Shown here: positions 1 to 10,486 of the stretch, in pieces
Position numbering within the stretch: position 1 is the first letter of the stretch
Layout: every line of letters starts with the position of its first letter
Assembly (NCBI GenBank): GCA_013398055.1
Contig: VZRS01009482.1
Span: forward strand, 1 to 64,000
Direction of reading: 5' to 3'
DNA length: 64,000 nucleotides
From: Ifrita kowaldi
Lineage: Eukaryota > Chordata > Aves > Passeriformes > Cinclosomatidae
The notes under the pieces: model-generated
Database searches by the model: none
What the model was told of the DNA's origin: nothing
Seen by the model: only the letters and a program-made list of their open reading frames with translations
Program-made: the position numbers and the translations under genes

Positions 1-135
1 GTGCGGAGGGGTCTGGCGCCGGGCGTGGCAGCGCGGCGCGGGAGGGCCGGGGCCCGGGCACGGTTCTTCCCCCCGCGGGCAGAGGGCTGTCGCCTGTAAC
101 GCGAAAGGCGGGGTGGTGCCGGCGGGGAAGAGCGG
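1..135 (+). CDS. GATB: GATB exon 1, 3' part (tentative)
   Basis: Reading from base 2, this stretch is open and rich in Arg, Gly, Ala and Pro with almost no acidic residues, as expected for a mitochondrial presequence. A candidate donor (AGCGG|GTACGG) at 135/136 leaves two bases of a codon. That is exactly what exon 2 needs, because it begins with the third base of a codon. No ATG is in frame, so the start codon would be upstream of the window. Other GT sites exist in this GC-rich DNA and the true first exon could lie wholly outside, so this is a guess based on phase and composition. Confidence 0.3.
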
Positions 136-430
136 GTACGGTGCCGGGACGGCGCGGGAGAGGGGTCGGTGGAGCTGGTTCTGTCCCGGGGCATCCCGCC
201 CTCGGGGCGGAGCCGCGGGGCCGGGGCCGGGGCTCCGGGCTTGGGCACGGGGGCGGTGGGGGCCGGTGTAAATTCCGAGTTCTGAGCGGTGTCGGGCATG
301 CCCAGCTTACCGGCAGCGCCTGCTCAGCACGCGTTTATCTCGCACCCTCCCCAGAGCGCGCACGGTAATTGCCGCGGCGGAGGGGCCGTGACCCTCCGAC
401 ACGCTTGGCTGCGATAAGAGCCTGCAGCTC
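1..430. promoter_or_regulatory. CpG island at the 5' end of GATB
   Basis: This stretch is very rich in G+C and keeps many CpG dinucleotides, then gives way abruptly to AT-rich intron after about 430. Such islands normally cover the promoter and first exon of housekeeping genes. That fits a mitochondrial translation gene whose exon 2 lies 1.6 kb downstream. The window starts inside the island, so the transcription start and start codon are probably to the left. No TATA box is evident. The island is seen directly; its promoter role is inferred from position. Confidence 0.7.
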
Positions 431-2076
431 AGGAAGCCTGTGTGCCGAGAATGAACAGCGAGGGCTGCAGCAGCTTTCATGAGTGTGTTTTCAAGGGTTA
501 TTCTAGTCCAAAAGAGGCTTTCTCTTCCGGTGGAGTATTGTGAGATTTGGGCAGTGTGCCTGAAACAGAGCATTTTATTGCTGCTGCAACTGAAAGTCAC
601 GACCTGAACAAGTTCTCCTGTTCTCTGGTGTGCCGGGAGTTTCTCTCTACACAGCTGATTACTTCAAGAAAGTTGTGCAGACACCGGCAGAAGTGTGCTG
701 CTGATTCTTTAGAGACGCAGATAAACACAGTCCTTGAACAAACATGGCAAGGAGCTCCAGGTGCCTCATCAGTGTTGTTAGCAGGATCGAAGGACTGACT
801 GGTGCACGTACCTTTTTCTCTGAGTGTAAGCCAAGACACCGATTAAGCAAAGCCTGGTGTAATTTTTAATGCCATGGTATGCCAGAAAGGCATTTCTGAA
901 GAATGCAGGAAACAATAGAATAAATCTGCCTCCAAAATGTAAAAGAAAGCCCACATTATTTCTTAAAACTTGAGGCATCCGTATGGTTAGTTGAAAATAC
1001 CAAAGAATAATACTATTTCAGTAAAAGAAAAATTATTAGCTCCTTTAAACATCTGAACCTTAATCTTTTACGATAATATTCTTCTTCCTAAAGCATCAAT
1101 ATAAGTAGCATCCACATCACTAGTTTGATGTTTGTAGGGGTGTCCTCAGCTGTTGAAGGGCAGGTGGAGAACTAAAACCTTGGCAATGGAGAAGGTTCAC
1201 CTTTGGAGGGAACACTGTACTTGATACATTTGTTTGATGTTTTTCCACAGCTTGCTTATCTCCTATAGCTATCTGGGTACTCATACCGCTGAAGTATGCT
1301 GCCACAGAAATGTGATTCCATCAGTGAAATATTATTTGTGCCACTTCATTTGTACAAGGCCAGATAATTACTTGCAGAAACTGTCAAGCAATTCATACTT
1401 TAAAGGTGACCTTTTTCTCTTGTCCATATAAAGGTTATGGATGTGAGAATTGCAATTACTTTTTAGATGATGTGGAGAAGCTTTATTCTGCGGAATACAT
1501 TCAGGGAACAGTAGCTCTCTAGTTGAAATGATGATTTCTCTATTACCAGATTACTAATGTTTATGCTAATATTCTACTAACGCTGCTCTGGAGAGCCACC
1601 TTTCCCAGCATGCAAGTGTCTATCTGACAAAGAATACATAATTTATTATGCCACCTGTCTGTTGGAGATTTATCAAACTACCTGAGAAGTAATTCATATT
1701 TATGATGATTTGGGGATTTTCACGAGGCAGCAAATTAGGGTTCATCCAGCATGCAAGTGTGCCTCATTAATTTCTCAGAGATTTCTTGTGTAAGGAAAAG
1801 TTAAAAGTTCCAAACCATTACATTTTTTTATGACATTCTTTTTTGCATATAGTGAACACTGCCATATAGTCCCTGTAGCCTCTGTTCTCCAGTATCGCAG
1901 CACAACCTTTTCCATTACAGTGTAGATGTATTTGCAACATTGTTTACTATGTCTTTACAATTACAATTTAATTTTTGTTAATAAATTAAGCATTCTTAAT
2001 TCTTCTATTTCTGGCCGTTAATGGTTTTTAATGTCATCTATATTTAAATTGTTTCTCCCTTCTCTTTCCTTTTCAG
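136..2076 (+). other. GATB: GATB intron 1 (tentative 5' edge)
   Basis: This is non-coding DNA between the CpG island and exon 2. It ends in a good pyrimidine-rich acceptor, TTTCCTTTTCAG. Short open frames at 141-368 and 547-798 have no recognisable similarity and no splice support. Nothing else is recognised here. Confidence 0.5.
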
Positions 2077-2227
2077 CATTGCTCCGTGGATACCGGTTGT
2101 GGGTCTGGAAATTCATGCACAGATCAGTTCCAAATCAAAACTCTTCTCTGGTTCCCAAGTCCAGTTTGCAGCACCTCCCAACTCTTTGGTATCTTTCTTT
2201 GATGCCTCTTTACCAGGAACTTTACCA
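2077..2227 (+). CDS. GATB: GATB exon 2
   Basis: This 151-nt exon has one leading base and then 50 codons. It carries the start of the GatB catalytic cradle: the VVGLEIHAQ signature, whose Glu and His belong to the metal-binding/active-site region in bacterial GatB, then KLFSGSQ and PPNSLVSFFDASLPGTLP. The acceptor is TTTTCAG and the donor CCA|GTAAGT. The conserved block starts only a few codons into the exon, so the less conserved targeting sequence belongs to exon 1. Confidence 0.95.
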
Positions 2228-3715
2228 GTAAGTTAAGCTACAATTTCATTTATGTCAGGATTAATGTCAGATGACTTGGTGTATGTTTCTAATATTTTAT
2301 TCTTCCCAGGATTTGATTATAGTCATATATATGACTACTTTTCCTTACTGTTCTGATTTGTTTGTTTCATAACATGAGATGCCTAGTACTGTTTCTTTTC
2401 AATTTCCTCACTCCCTAGTTATTGCCTCAGATACTTTATATCCCCTGCAAACGAAAAAATCAGGAGCATCTCTTCAACATAGTGAATGGATTGTGGTATT
2501 TCTTTGAGGCCAGAGTGGGTGTGTTTGGTTAGTATGCCACACAGGAAATTCCTTAAATATGAGAGATGCTTAAAGCCCGGTGAGAGAAGAACATCTTAGA
2601 TTTCTGAGTGGCCATTTGATGTTATTTTGCCATATGTTTGTTTATGTAGCTGTCATTTGCCATTTGGAATGTCTCACTGGGGAGTTACTTTGCTTCCTGA
2701 GTTGAAAGTCTCCAGTTTAGGAAAGTGTCAACTGTTCCTATTTCCAGAGCAAAGCAATTATTAAAAAAAAAAGTAATCTGTGTGAGACATTGTGGATTAA
2801 TAGGTCAGAATAACAAGCTAGCACTTAGCAATAAGGTTTATTAGTGAAAACATAATAAGTGTTTGAATTCACAGCTTAATTATAACTGCGATGGCTATGA
2901 CAGTACTGCTGTAAAATTCTCTGAGAATCTAACAAGTTTAACATAAAAATAAAAGTTAAGAAATTATAACATAAGCTCTTACAATACAGTGAAAATAAAT
3001 ATTGAATAGGCTTAGCCTTGCCACATGCAACGAGTGTGCAGAGACTGTAATGGGGCCTAATTATTTAATGCAGAAGTGTTTCACTGACTATATCCATTAA
3101 AGTGCAGGTTTGAATTCCAGTTGCAGACATGTATTTTTAAATCTAGTTGAAGCTTTTCATCACCATAAAACAGCCTCAAATAATCTTCTAAAATTGAGAA
3201 CTAACTTGTGGCTGGATTTCTAGGGTCTTGATATATGTCATGGTCCTTAAAAATAGAAATTTTTTTATTATTATTTTATTTTTATTTCTGTATTTGCAAA
3301 GGTATTGAACACTAAGGAAGTGAAGTTTAGATGCTAATAAAATTGGGACTTCATTCTGGTTGCAGTGGCAATTCAGAGCTGAGTTTCAGATCTAATATGT
3401 GGAAATTGTGAAAACTTCATGGAGATAATGGGAATCTTACGCAATCATTTGGTTTTATAAGAGTCTAACTAGACTTAAAGACAGAAAATTAGTTCCTTTC
3501 ATTTGGGAGCAGGGCTAGGTTAGGTAGTCACAAAATCCAAAAGAGTACAAGATTCTGATTTTAGACCTACTTAACCTTCTGTTAATGCACAGAAATTCTC
3601 TTAAATTGTCTAATGCTTATCTTCAGTCAAGTAGAAAAGCTGTTCTTGAGTGAACAAAAATGAATATTTATGAGGAGTTTAATTTTTCTGTATGTTACTA
3701 TTTATCAAGGGTGCA

Positions 3716-3733
3716 GTGTGTGTGTGTGTGTGT
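3716..3733. repeat. (TG)n microsatellite
   Basis: About nine uninterrupted TG units lie in intron 2. It is short, so probably only weakly polymorphic. Confidence 0.9.
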
Positions 3734-4860
3734 CTTTTTTCTTTATTAATGAGGCTTTAAAACAAGGCTGGGTATGACCTTTGTGAGAAGAACCCAGTAC
3801 ATGTGGGCTTTGATGGAGAATATAACTGCACCTGAGAAGAAAAAATCCTGAATGGTTAGATTAATTTTAAAGTAGTGATGCTATGTTAGGTTCTACCAGC
3901 TGCTTTTCTCTATACAAAGAGAAAAAAGATTTTTCTTACTGTAGAAGTGGTGAAAATAGAGTTGAAAGTGGATGTTACAAAATACATGTTCCTGCATGTT
4001 AGAATGTGATGCAAAATCCAGTCAGTAGTCATAGCTTTATTTTCCCATTGTACTTGCTGACAGGAATTAATGTGAGAGACCAGCATTTGTTCTGGAATGA
4101 GTTGGGCTTGTTTTCTATATGTAAATTTGTACATGGCAATAGTATCTGAACCAGAATTGGATTTTGGTAAATTTTGAAAGATGGAAGGTCATTTTTGAAA
4201 ATTGGAAATATTTGTAGAATAAACCCAAACAAAAAAAACCAAAGCCGTTTTAACAAATATTAGGTTATTGCCTAATAAGACTACTTAGAAGGTAAATATT
4301 CAGCCTTTTCTTTGGACGCCGTTTTGTTGAGAAATGAAAAAAATAGCAGCTAAGTTTTTATACAGTAGTTGTGCTGTCTCTAGAAGAGAATGATTGCTGT
4401 TTTAAACTGAGAACTATAGGGACAGTTTTCAGTGTCACAGGGATTTAAATTTACTATGTGACAGCGAGGTGGTTGTGATAGAGAGCCGTGCTAGTACTTG
4501 CTCCTTCACAGTGGGACCAGAAATGATGGTGCTAAAGGGAGCTTTTCAGGTTGCTGTGCATTTCTGGGTCACCAGTAAGTGTTGGTGTGAGCCTTTGCTG
4601 TGCTCTGCACAGGAGAGGTGAAACTAGAAGAATGTATTTAAGCCCTCCTCCATCTTTCCTCTTTATATTTCCTTCCTGTAAGGTTAATACAGCTTATTTT
4701 ATGCTTCTGCTGCAAGTAGGCCTTGGGAGGGTCATCACAGTGGAAGTGGCGTAGCCATTTCACTGTGTTGTTCTCATAAAGTGCCTCTGAGAGACAGCTA
4801 CAGGCAAGAAGAGCTATGCAGGTGCTCTCCTATTTGGCATGAGACACAAACAAATTATTA

Positions 4861-6210
4861 TAGAGTCATAGAATTATGGGATGGTTTGAGTGCAAGGGAC
4901 CTTAAAGAGCATCTGGTTCCAGCCCCGCTGCCATGGGCAGGGACACCTTCCAGTAGACCACGTTGCTCAGAGCTCCATCCAGCCTGGCCTCGAACACTTC
5001 CAGGGATGGGGCATCCACAACTTCTTTGGGCAGCCTGTGCCTCACCACCCTCACAGTAAAGAATTTCTTCATAACATCTAATCTAAACCTGCTCTGTACC
5101 AATTTAAAACCATGTCCAGTCATTACAGGCCCTTGTAAAATGTCCCTCTGGCTCTCTTGTAGGCCCTGTTTAGGGACTGGAAAATGCGATAAGATCTCTC
5201 CAGAGTTTTCTCAATGCTGAACAACCTCAACTCCCTCAGCCTGCCTTCATAGGAGAGGTGTTCCAGCCCTCTGGTCATCTTCATGGCCCTCCTCAGACCC
5301 TCTCCACTAAATGTCCCTCTTATGTTGGGGGTCCCAGAGCTGGATGCAGCACTCCAGGTGGGAACTCACAAGAGTGGAGTAGAGGGGCAGAATCACCTCC
5401 CTTGACCTGCTGCCCATGGGGCTTTGGATGTGTAGCCCAAAATATAATTGGCTTTTTGGGCTACAAGTGTGTTTTCCTGGCTCATGCTGAGCATCTCCTC
5501 AACCAACACCCCCAAGTCCTTCTCCCTGGGGCTGCTCTCAATCCATTCTCTGCCCATCCTGTATTGGTGCTTGGGATTGCCCTGATCCAGGTGCAGGACT
5601 TTACACTTGACCTTGTTGAACTTCATGAGGTTTGCACAGGCCCACCTCTCAGGCCTGTCCAGATCGCTCTGGATGGCATCCCTGCCCTCCAGCATGCTGA
5701 CCACACCACACAGCTTGTTGTCATCAGTGGACTTGCTGAGAATGCACCTGATCCCACTGTCCCTGTCACTGACAAAGACATCAAACAGCTCCAGTCCCAG
5801 TAGTGACCCCTGAACACCACTCGTCACTGGTCTCCACCTGGACATTGAACTGTTGACCACAGCTCTTTTAGTGCCACCATCCAGCCAATTCCTTGTCCAC
5901 TGAGTTGTCCATCTGCCAAATCCATGTCTCTCCAGTTTAGAGACAATGATGTCTTGTGGGACAGTGTCAAATGCTTTGCACAAGTCTGAGTAGATGATGT
6001 CAGTTGCTCTTCTTATCCACTGCCTCTATAACCCTTTTGTAGAAAGCCACCAAATCCATCAGGTGTGATTTGCCCTTAGTGAAGTTCCACAGACTGTCAG
6101 TAACCACCTAATTATTTTACATGTGTCTTGGCATAGGTTTCATCTGCTCCATGATCTTGCCAGGCACAGAAGTAAGACTGGCCAGCTGAGACTGACTGAT
6201 GTGTCAAACC
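4861..6210 (-). mobile_element. CR1 LINE, 5'-truncated
   Basis: On the - strand this reads as the 3' part of a CR1 non-LTR retrotransposon. The 3' tail is at the left edge (reverse complement of GAGTCATAGAAT), with reverse-transcriptase sequence further right. The left part contains the usual avian CR1 3' UTR phrases about ground squares of GGGA/CCTT repeats and the block around 4900-5100. The right boundary is indistinct, at about 6200-6290. It is 5'-truncated, as most genomic CR1 copies are, and no longer mobile. Confidence 0.9.
5393..5983 (-). pseudogene. CR1 reverse transcriptase remnant
   Basis: This 196-codon open frame covers the palm and thumb of a CR1 reverse transcriptase. The CKAFDTV block corresponds to the first catalytic Asp region. 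It is followed by NWLDGG, a TSGVQGSLLG block that has lost the usual PQG proline, and then STDDNKL where CR1 normally has FADDTKL. Downstream it has KFNKVKC and AQKANYILG. The frame stops after the ILG block, while recognisable thumb sequence (HLECCIQLWDPQHK-like) continues near 5280-5390 in another frame, so there is a frameshift. The altered catalytic block and frameshift make it inactive. It has no role in GATB. Confidence 0.85.
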
Positions 6211-9200
6211 TTTGATTAATAAAGGAGGTTTGGAAGTAGCAGGACTGGATGGCACATCCCATGCTAATCGGCACACTTTTTCTGCACTGTGGTGATGAAG
6301 CCCCTCACCACTAGACGTGATAGCATCTTACTCAAATTACTACAGTGCTCTCGTTTCTTTGGGACTGCATCTGACCATGTACATTTCATTTTATGTAATG
6401 CAATTTGCAAAAGCCTGGGGTTTTTACCTTCTGAATGGACTTGGCAATGATCTTGGCTTGGTATCTTCGGAAGACCTATTATAAAGGAAGTATTATTCTA
6501 TACATGGTAGCAAATAGTGCATTATACCTGCAGACTGGACTAAAATTCTTCTGAGGATCCATAAAGGTGGTTGCCCTCCCAATCTGATTTAACCCGTGAA
6601 AATTCTGAGAGGCGTTATAAACGTTTTTAAAGCTAAAACTATGCTCACAGAAAAAGAATCCATGATTATCTATTTTCATGATGGAGGTGGCTGACTAAAA
6701 GTTAATTATAGCTCAGCCACAGAAATAAGATAGTAGATCTTGCAGCTGGAGGCTGAAACCTTTTTGTCGGTGCTCAGTCTTTGTCGCATATTTTACGTTT
6801 GTCTCCTGCATGAGTGAAGTGAAACCATGATCCTATTGTAGGCAGTCCTTTGTAGGCAAGTATATAAAGAAATAATCTAGGATTTACATAACCGAGGTTT
6901 AAATTAATAAGATTTAAATGAATATTAGCCCTACCGTCTTTAAATATTTTGAATTTTTTGATATCTTTTCATGCATTTGAATTTCATTCTCCTTGTAGTG
7001 TGAACAGCATCTGTTTTATCTTTTTTTTACAACAGACTTTTCAGAAACACTTGGTAGTGATCAAGCTCTTTTTCCAGTGAAGAAAATTTAAATACCTTCT
7101 GACCTCAGAAGAAACAGAGTAAGGTCTATGTTGAGCACTCCTGTAGAGTGTCATGTGAGATGCATGGCTTTATCTGAACAAACAATTTTTTCCTTTTCTG
7201 TCTGTGAACAGTATAGAGGGGCACGTTTTAGTCCTGCTTTATCTTCTCTCACTTGTATAATGACAGTCGGGCAAGCAGATCACTCCTTTTCATGGCAGAG
7301 AGCAATGCTAGAGCAGCTTTAGCCCTTGTGCCTTCTGGCATTGCAGCTCTGGCACCTTCAGCTCCGAGCTCAGGCGTGTCCGGAGCTGACAGATGCCGGC
7401 GCGGCACTGCGCAGTCGCTGAGAGCACGTCTGTCAGGCTGTTGCCTTGCAGTGCTGGGCTGCTGAGGTGGCTGCCCAGGCATGTGACAGGGCTAATACCC
7501 AGTTTGGGATTATAGAGGGTGTTTTCATCTGTTCTTGGCAGTGGCAGGTACCCAGTGTTCTTCCAGATGTTTTGGGTGATGGATTATCAGACTTAAGTAA
7601 CATCTACAATTCATCAGAATATACAGGATTTATCTGATGCATTCCCTTTCAAAGGCTCTGAGGGGTTTGTGTGAGATTTTGGTAGATCTGTCTGTCAGCT
7701 ATTCATACTGGAACAGAAACAGCATTTGAGACCAGAATTTATACTTTACAGCTTGAAACTAGATTTTTTTGATATCCTGTGCCTGTTAAATCTGGTGATT
7801 GCAACAGCTGCTTTACCAACTTGTGATTTCAGTTTTGTTTTGACATTCCTGCCGGCATGCATGTGAATTTACTCCCTTCTTGTACTACTTTGTTTTGAAA
7901 AAAAGCTTGCTTTTTAGCTTGACTTTTGATAACTACAGTTTTAATTGCATGCACTTTTTATGGGGAACTGAACAATCTTCTGATGATTGTATGGATGTTT
8001 TTTTAGCTTCCATTACATAAATTTTCTTCTTTTCTTTGAAACCACATGATGGCTAGGTTTTGTATCCATGAGCTCTCCTCTAAAAATAAATCAGTCGCAA
8101 TTCCTGAAGAAAAAATTGAGTTCGTGCTTGTTTTAAACCATTTGCCTATGTCTAGGTTCACTTAAACTCCTCATTACTTATTTCACTAAAACTGTAGTAA
8201 TTGTACTTAGGAGAAAAAAGAAGACTTTATTTTTTTTAGAATTTGATGGTACGTTTCTGTTGCAGTCCTTTCTTTCCTGATAATGTTTGGGTTTGCAACA
8301 TGCATTGTATGGTCAGTGCTTAAGAGTCTTTTCTTGCTCACACAGTCCCAGCTTGCTGGGCTTGCAGTCCAGAAAGCTTCTATAAAGAAAATCTCACATA
8401 ATTTAGAAAAAGAGTAGAGTGAATTAGGCTTTTAAACTATTGCTCCCTGAGGATGCCTTTGTGGTTCACAGACCCTTAAATGTCCAAGTTCATGGTGAAT
8501 TAGAGCCTGCCTACAGAATTTCAAACTATTAATCAGTTCAAAGCTGTTGTACTGGTCAGAAGAGGCCTTTGAAAGATGAGTGATACTGGCTTCAGGTGAC
8601 TTTCAGGACTGGGTTATGGTACAGGTTGTTTCTCATTCTATTTCTTTGCGTTCCATAGGATCATTCATAGCCCACAGGGTTATCTGTGCAACCAAACTCC
8701 TTCACTGGGGTCTGAGAAATGTAATACTTCCTCCATTACTGCACTTGCTTAGGTCAACTTTATATCATACTTAGGCCATTTCTTCTGGAGACATCTCTGC
8801 TTTTGTGTATTGAAGTATTTGGTGACATTTGTTGCTCCTCTCTCAAGCTTTGAAGGAGTCCCTTGTAACATTTTCTCTCACTTTTTGTTATGTCTCATAT
8901 ATGTGTGGGTATTTCTGACACTCATTCTGGGTGTTTTATTCTTTTTTTCAAGGCTAACAATTCAGGTAGGGCTGTCTCCTTAGCATCTCAGTAACTGCTG
9001 AGCTCTCTTTTCTGGTTGGCTTTACTGTTCATCCTTAACGAGTCCCTCTGGCCGATGCAAACTTGCCAGTTAGAATGGCATTGAGTGGATAAAACATCTT
9101 GTTATCACCTATTTTAGTAGATCCTTTAATGTATCAGTGATGTTGTCTATGTATTTTCTCTTACCTCCTTTTGTGTTGTTTCTTTTTAATCACTTTGCCT

Positions 9201-9892
9201 TCTGCTTTACACAGGTATTTTTCTACTTCTTAGTGGGGGAATTGATAGTATCTTGTTTCCTTTCTTTCACACAGTCCTGTTACTACAGTTACGATGCCAT
9301 CTTTGACTCTTTTGGACAGCACAACCACTAGATGACATGTTGGTGTCCCCCCTTTCTGAATTCAGGTGGAAATTGCTACTGAAATGCACATCAGCTTTTT
9401 GCAGTAGCTTTTCTCAGTGGGCTGGGATTTTCTTTAAGTTGGACCTGAGAGGGAAGTTATTGTTGCAAATTTCTATTACCTCTGTTATCAGTTGCTCTAG
9501 GTGCTCTGGTATCCTCAAGTGTTTGATTTGATTTAGTTTCTCACAATATGTAGACAGCCTGGTTCCATTTGAGGAAATCCAAGGTGATATGTTGTATATA
9601 TGTGTCTGTAAGCAGTGTTCTCTTAAGCAAACGTTTCATGGTTCTACCAATTTCTTAGCATTTTAACTTTGCAAATGGAGATCTTGCTACCATTCTTCTT
9701 CTTAACAATTGTTTCTTTGAAGAGTTTTTCTTTAAAAGGTGTTCAGGGAAGCATTGTCCAACAATACTGACAGGTAATTGTCGACTGGATCTTTGGTCTC
9801 TTTGTGGTTAGCTGCCTGGTGTGTAATGTTGCATGACTATCAGGTTTACGTATTTTGTTTGAAACTTATCTTGGTGCAATTAGGCTGTAATT

Positions 9893-9898
9893 GGTTAC
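9893..9898. repeat. Target-site duplication, left copy (GGTTAC)
   Basis: GGTTAC directly precedes the LTR element and recurs directly after it at 10481-10486. The following TG is also shared, so the duplication could be read as 6 to 8 bases. Six bases would suit an ERV2/ERVK-like integrase. Confidence 0.75.
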
Positions 9899-10196
9899 TG
9901 TGCTGGAGCTCGCAGTCTTCTGAGTCTTGGATTATGATTTCTCAGAGCAGAGCTCCAGCAACACGCAGCACACAGCAACCAGGAACAACCACCCCAACCT
10001 TGGCTCCTCCCAGGGCTAGATTTATAGGGCTTGTGCCCACCCTGCAGCTACAGCTGTTTGTAGGAGGTTAACGAGCACTTTAGGTTGAGGTGGCCTGAAC
10101 TCTATTTGAATAACAATTGAGTTCAGGTGTTGAGTGCAGTCCTGAGTGAGAGCTTGGCTAGTGCACACCATCAGGGTTTAAATACATATTACTACA
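9899..10196 (-). mobile_element. LTR of a retroelement (3' LTR, - strand)
   Basis: This 298-bp LTR reads TGTAGTAATATG...CACA on the - strand, with the canonical TG...CA ends. A TATA-like box (CCTATAAATC, plus-strand 10019-10028) is inside it. It is bordered on the left by the target-site duplication and on the right by a polypurine tract, which sets the orientation. This copy is therefore the 3' LTR of an element lying on the - strand. It matches the second LTR (10235-10480) with 4 substitutions and one 7-bp indel over the shared 246 bases, so the insertion is fairly young. Confidence 0.8.
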
Positions 10197-10233
10197 ATTC
10201 CCTCTTTTTCTTTTTGCACTAGCCAAACTATAT
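10197..10233 (-). mobile_element. Retroelement interior: polypurine tract and last 37 bases
   Basis: On the - strand this ends in an A/G run (AAAAAGAAAAAGAGGGAAT) that abuts the TG of the LTR. That is the position and composition of the polypurine tract that primes plus-strand synthesis. It is the only interior sequence left before the single N at 10234; any gag, pol or env region is absent from the window. Confidence 0.75.
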
Positions 10234-10234
10234 N
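10234..10234. other. Assembly gap (single N) inside the LTR element
   Basis: The left contig ends in the element interior and the right contig starts inside the other LTR. The N therefore stands for an unknown length that should include the primer-binding site, the coding interior (if any) and about 45 bases of the second LTR. Confidence 0.85.
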
Positions 10235-10480
10235 AGAGCAGAGCTCCAGCAGCACACAGCAACCAGGAACAACCACCCCAACCTTGGCTCCTCCCAGGGC
10301 TAGATTTATAGGGCTTGTGCCCACCCTGCAGCTACAGCTGTTTGTAGGAGGTTAATGAGCACTTTAGGTTGAGGTGGCCTGAACTCTATTTGAATAACAA
10401 TTGAGTTCAGGTGTTGAGTCCTGTCCTGAGTGAGAGCTTGGCTAGTGCACGCCATCAGGGTTTAAATACATATTACTACA
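10235..10480 (-). mobile_element. LTR of a retroelement (5' LTR, - strand, truncated by gap)
   Basis: This is a second copy of the 9899-10196 LTR, lacking its first 45 plus-strand bases because the contig begins here. It ends at ACTACA, followed at once by GGTTAC, which matches the left flank. Since the element lies on the - strand, this is the 5' LTR and would contain the promoter. The TATA-like box is at plus-strand 10303-10312. Confidence 0.8.
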
Positions 10481-10486
10481 GGTTAC
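10481..10486. repeat. Target-site duplication, right copy (GGTTAC)
   Basis: This matches 9893-9898 and closes the LTR element. Confidence 0.75.

Noticed and set aside
141..368. 75-codon frame in the CpG island as GATB start
   Set aside because: Its frame and the lack of a suitable donor do not connect to exon 2; Gly/Arg-rich frames are expected in GC-rich DNA.
5258..5803. 181-codon + strand open frame
   Set aside because: It is the antisense shadow of the CR1 reverse-transcriptase remnant on the - strand.
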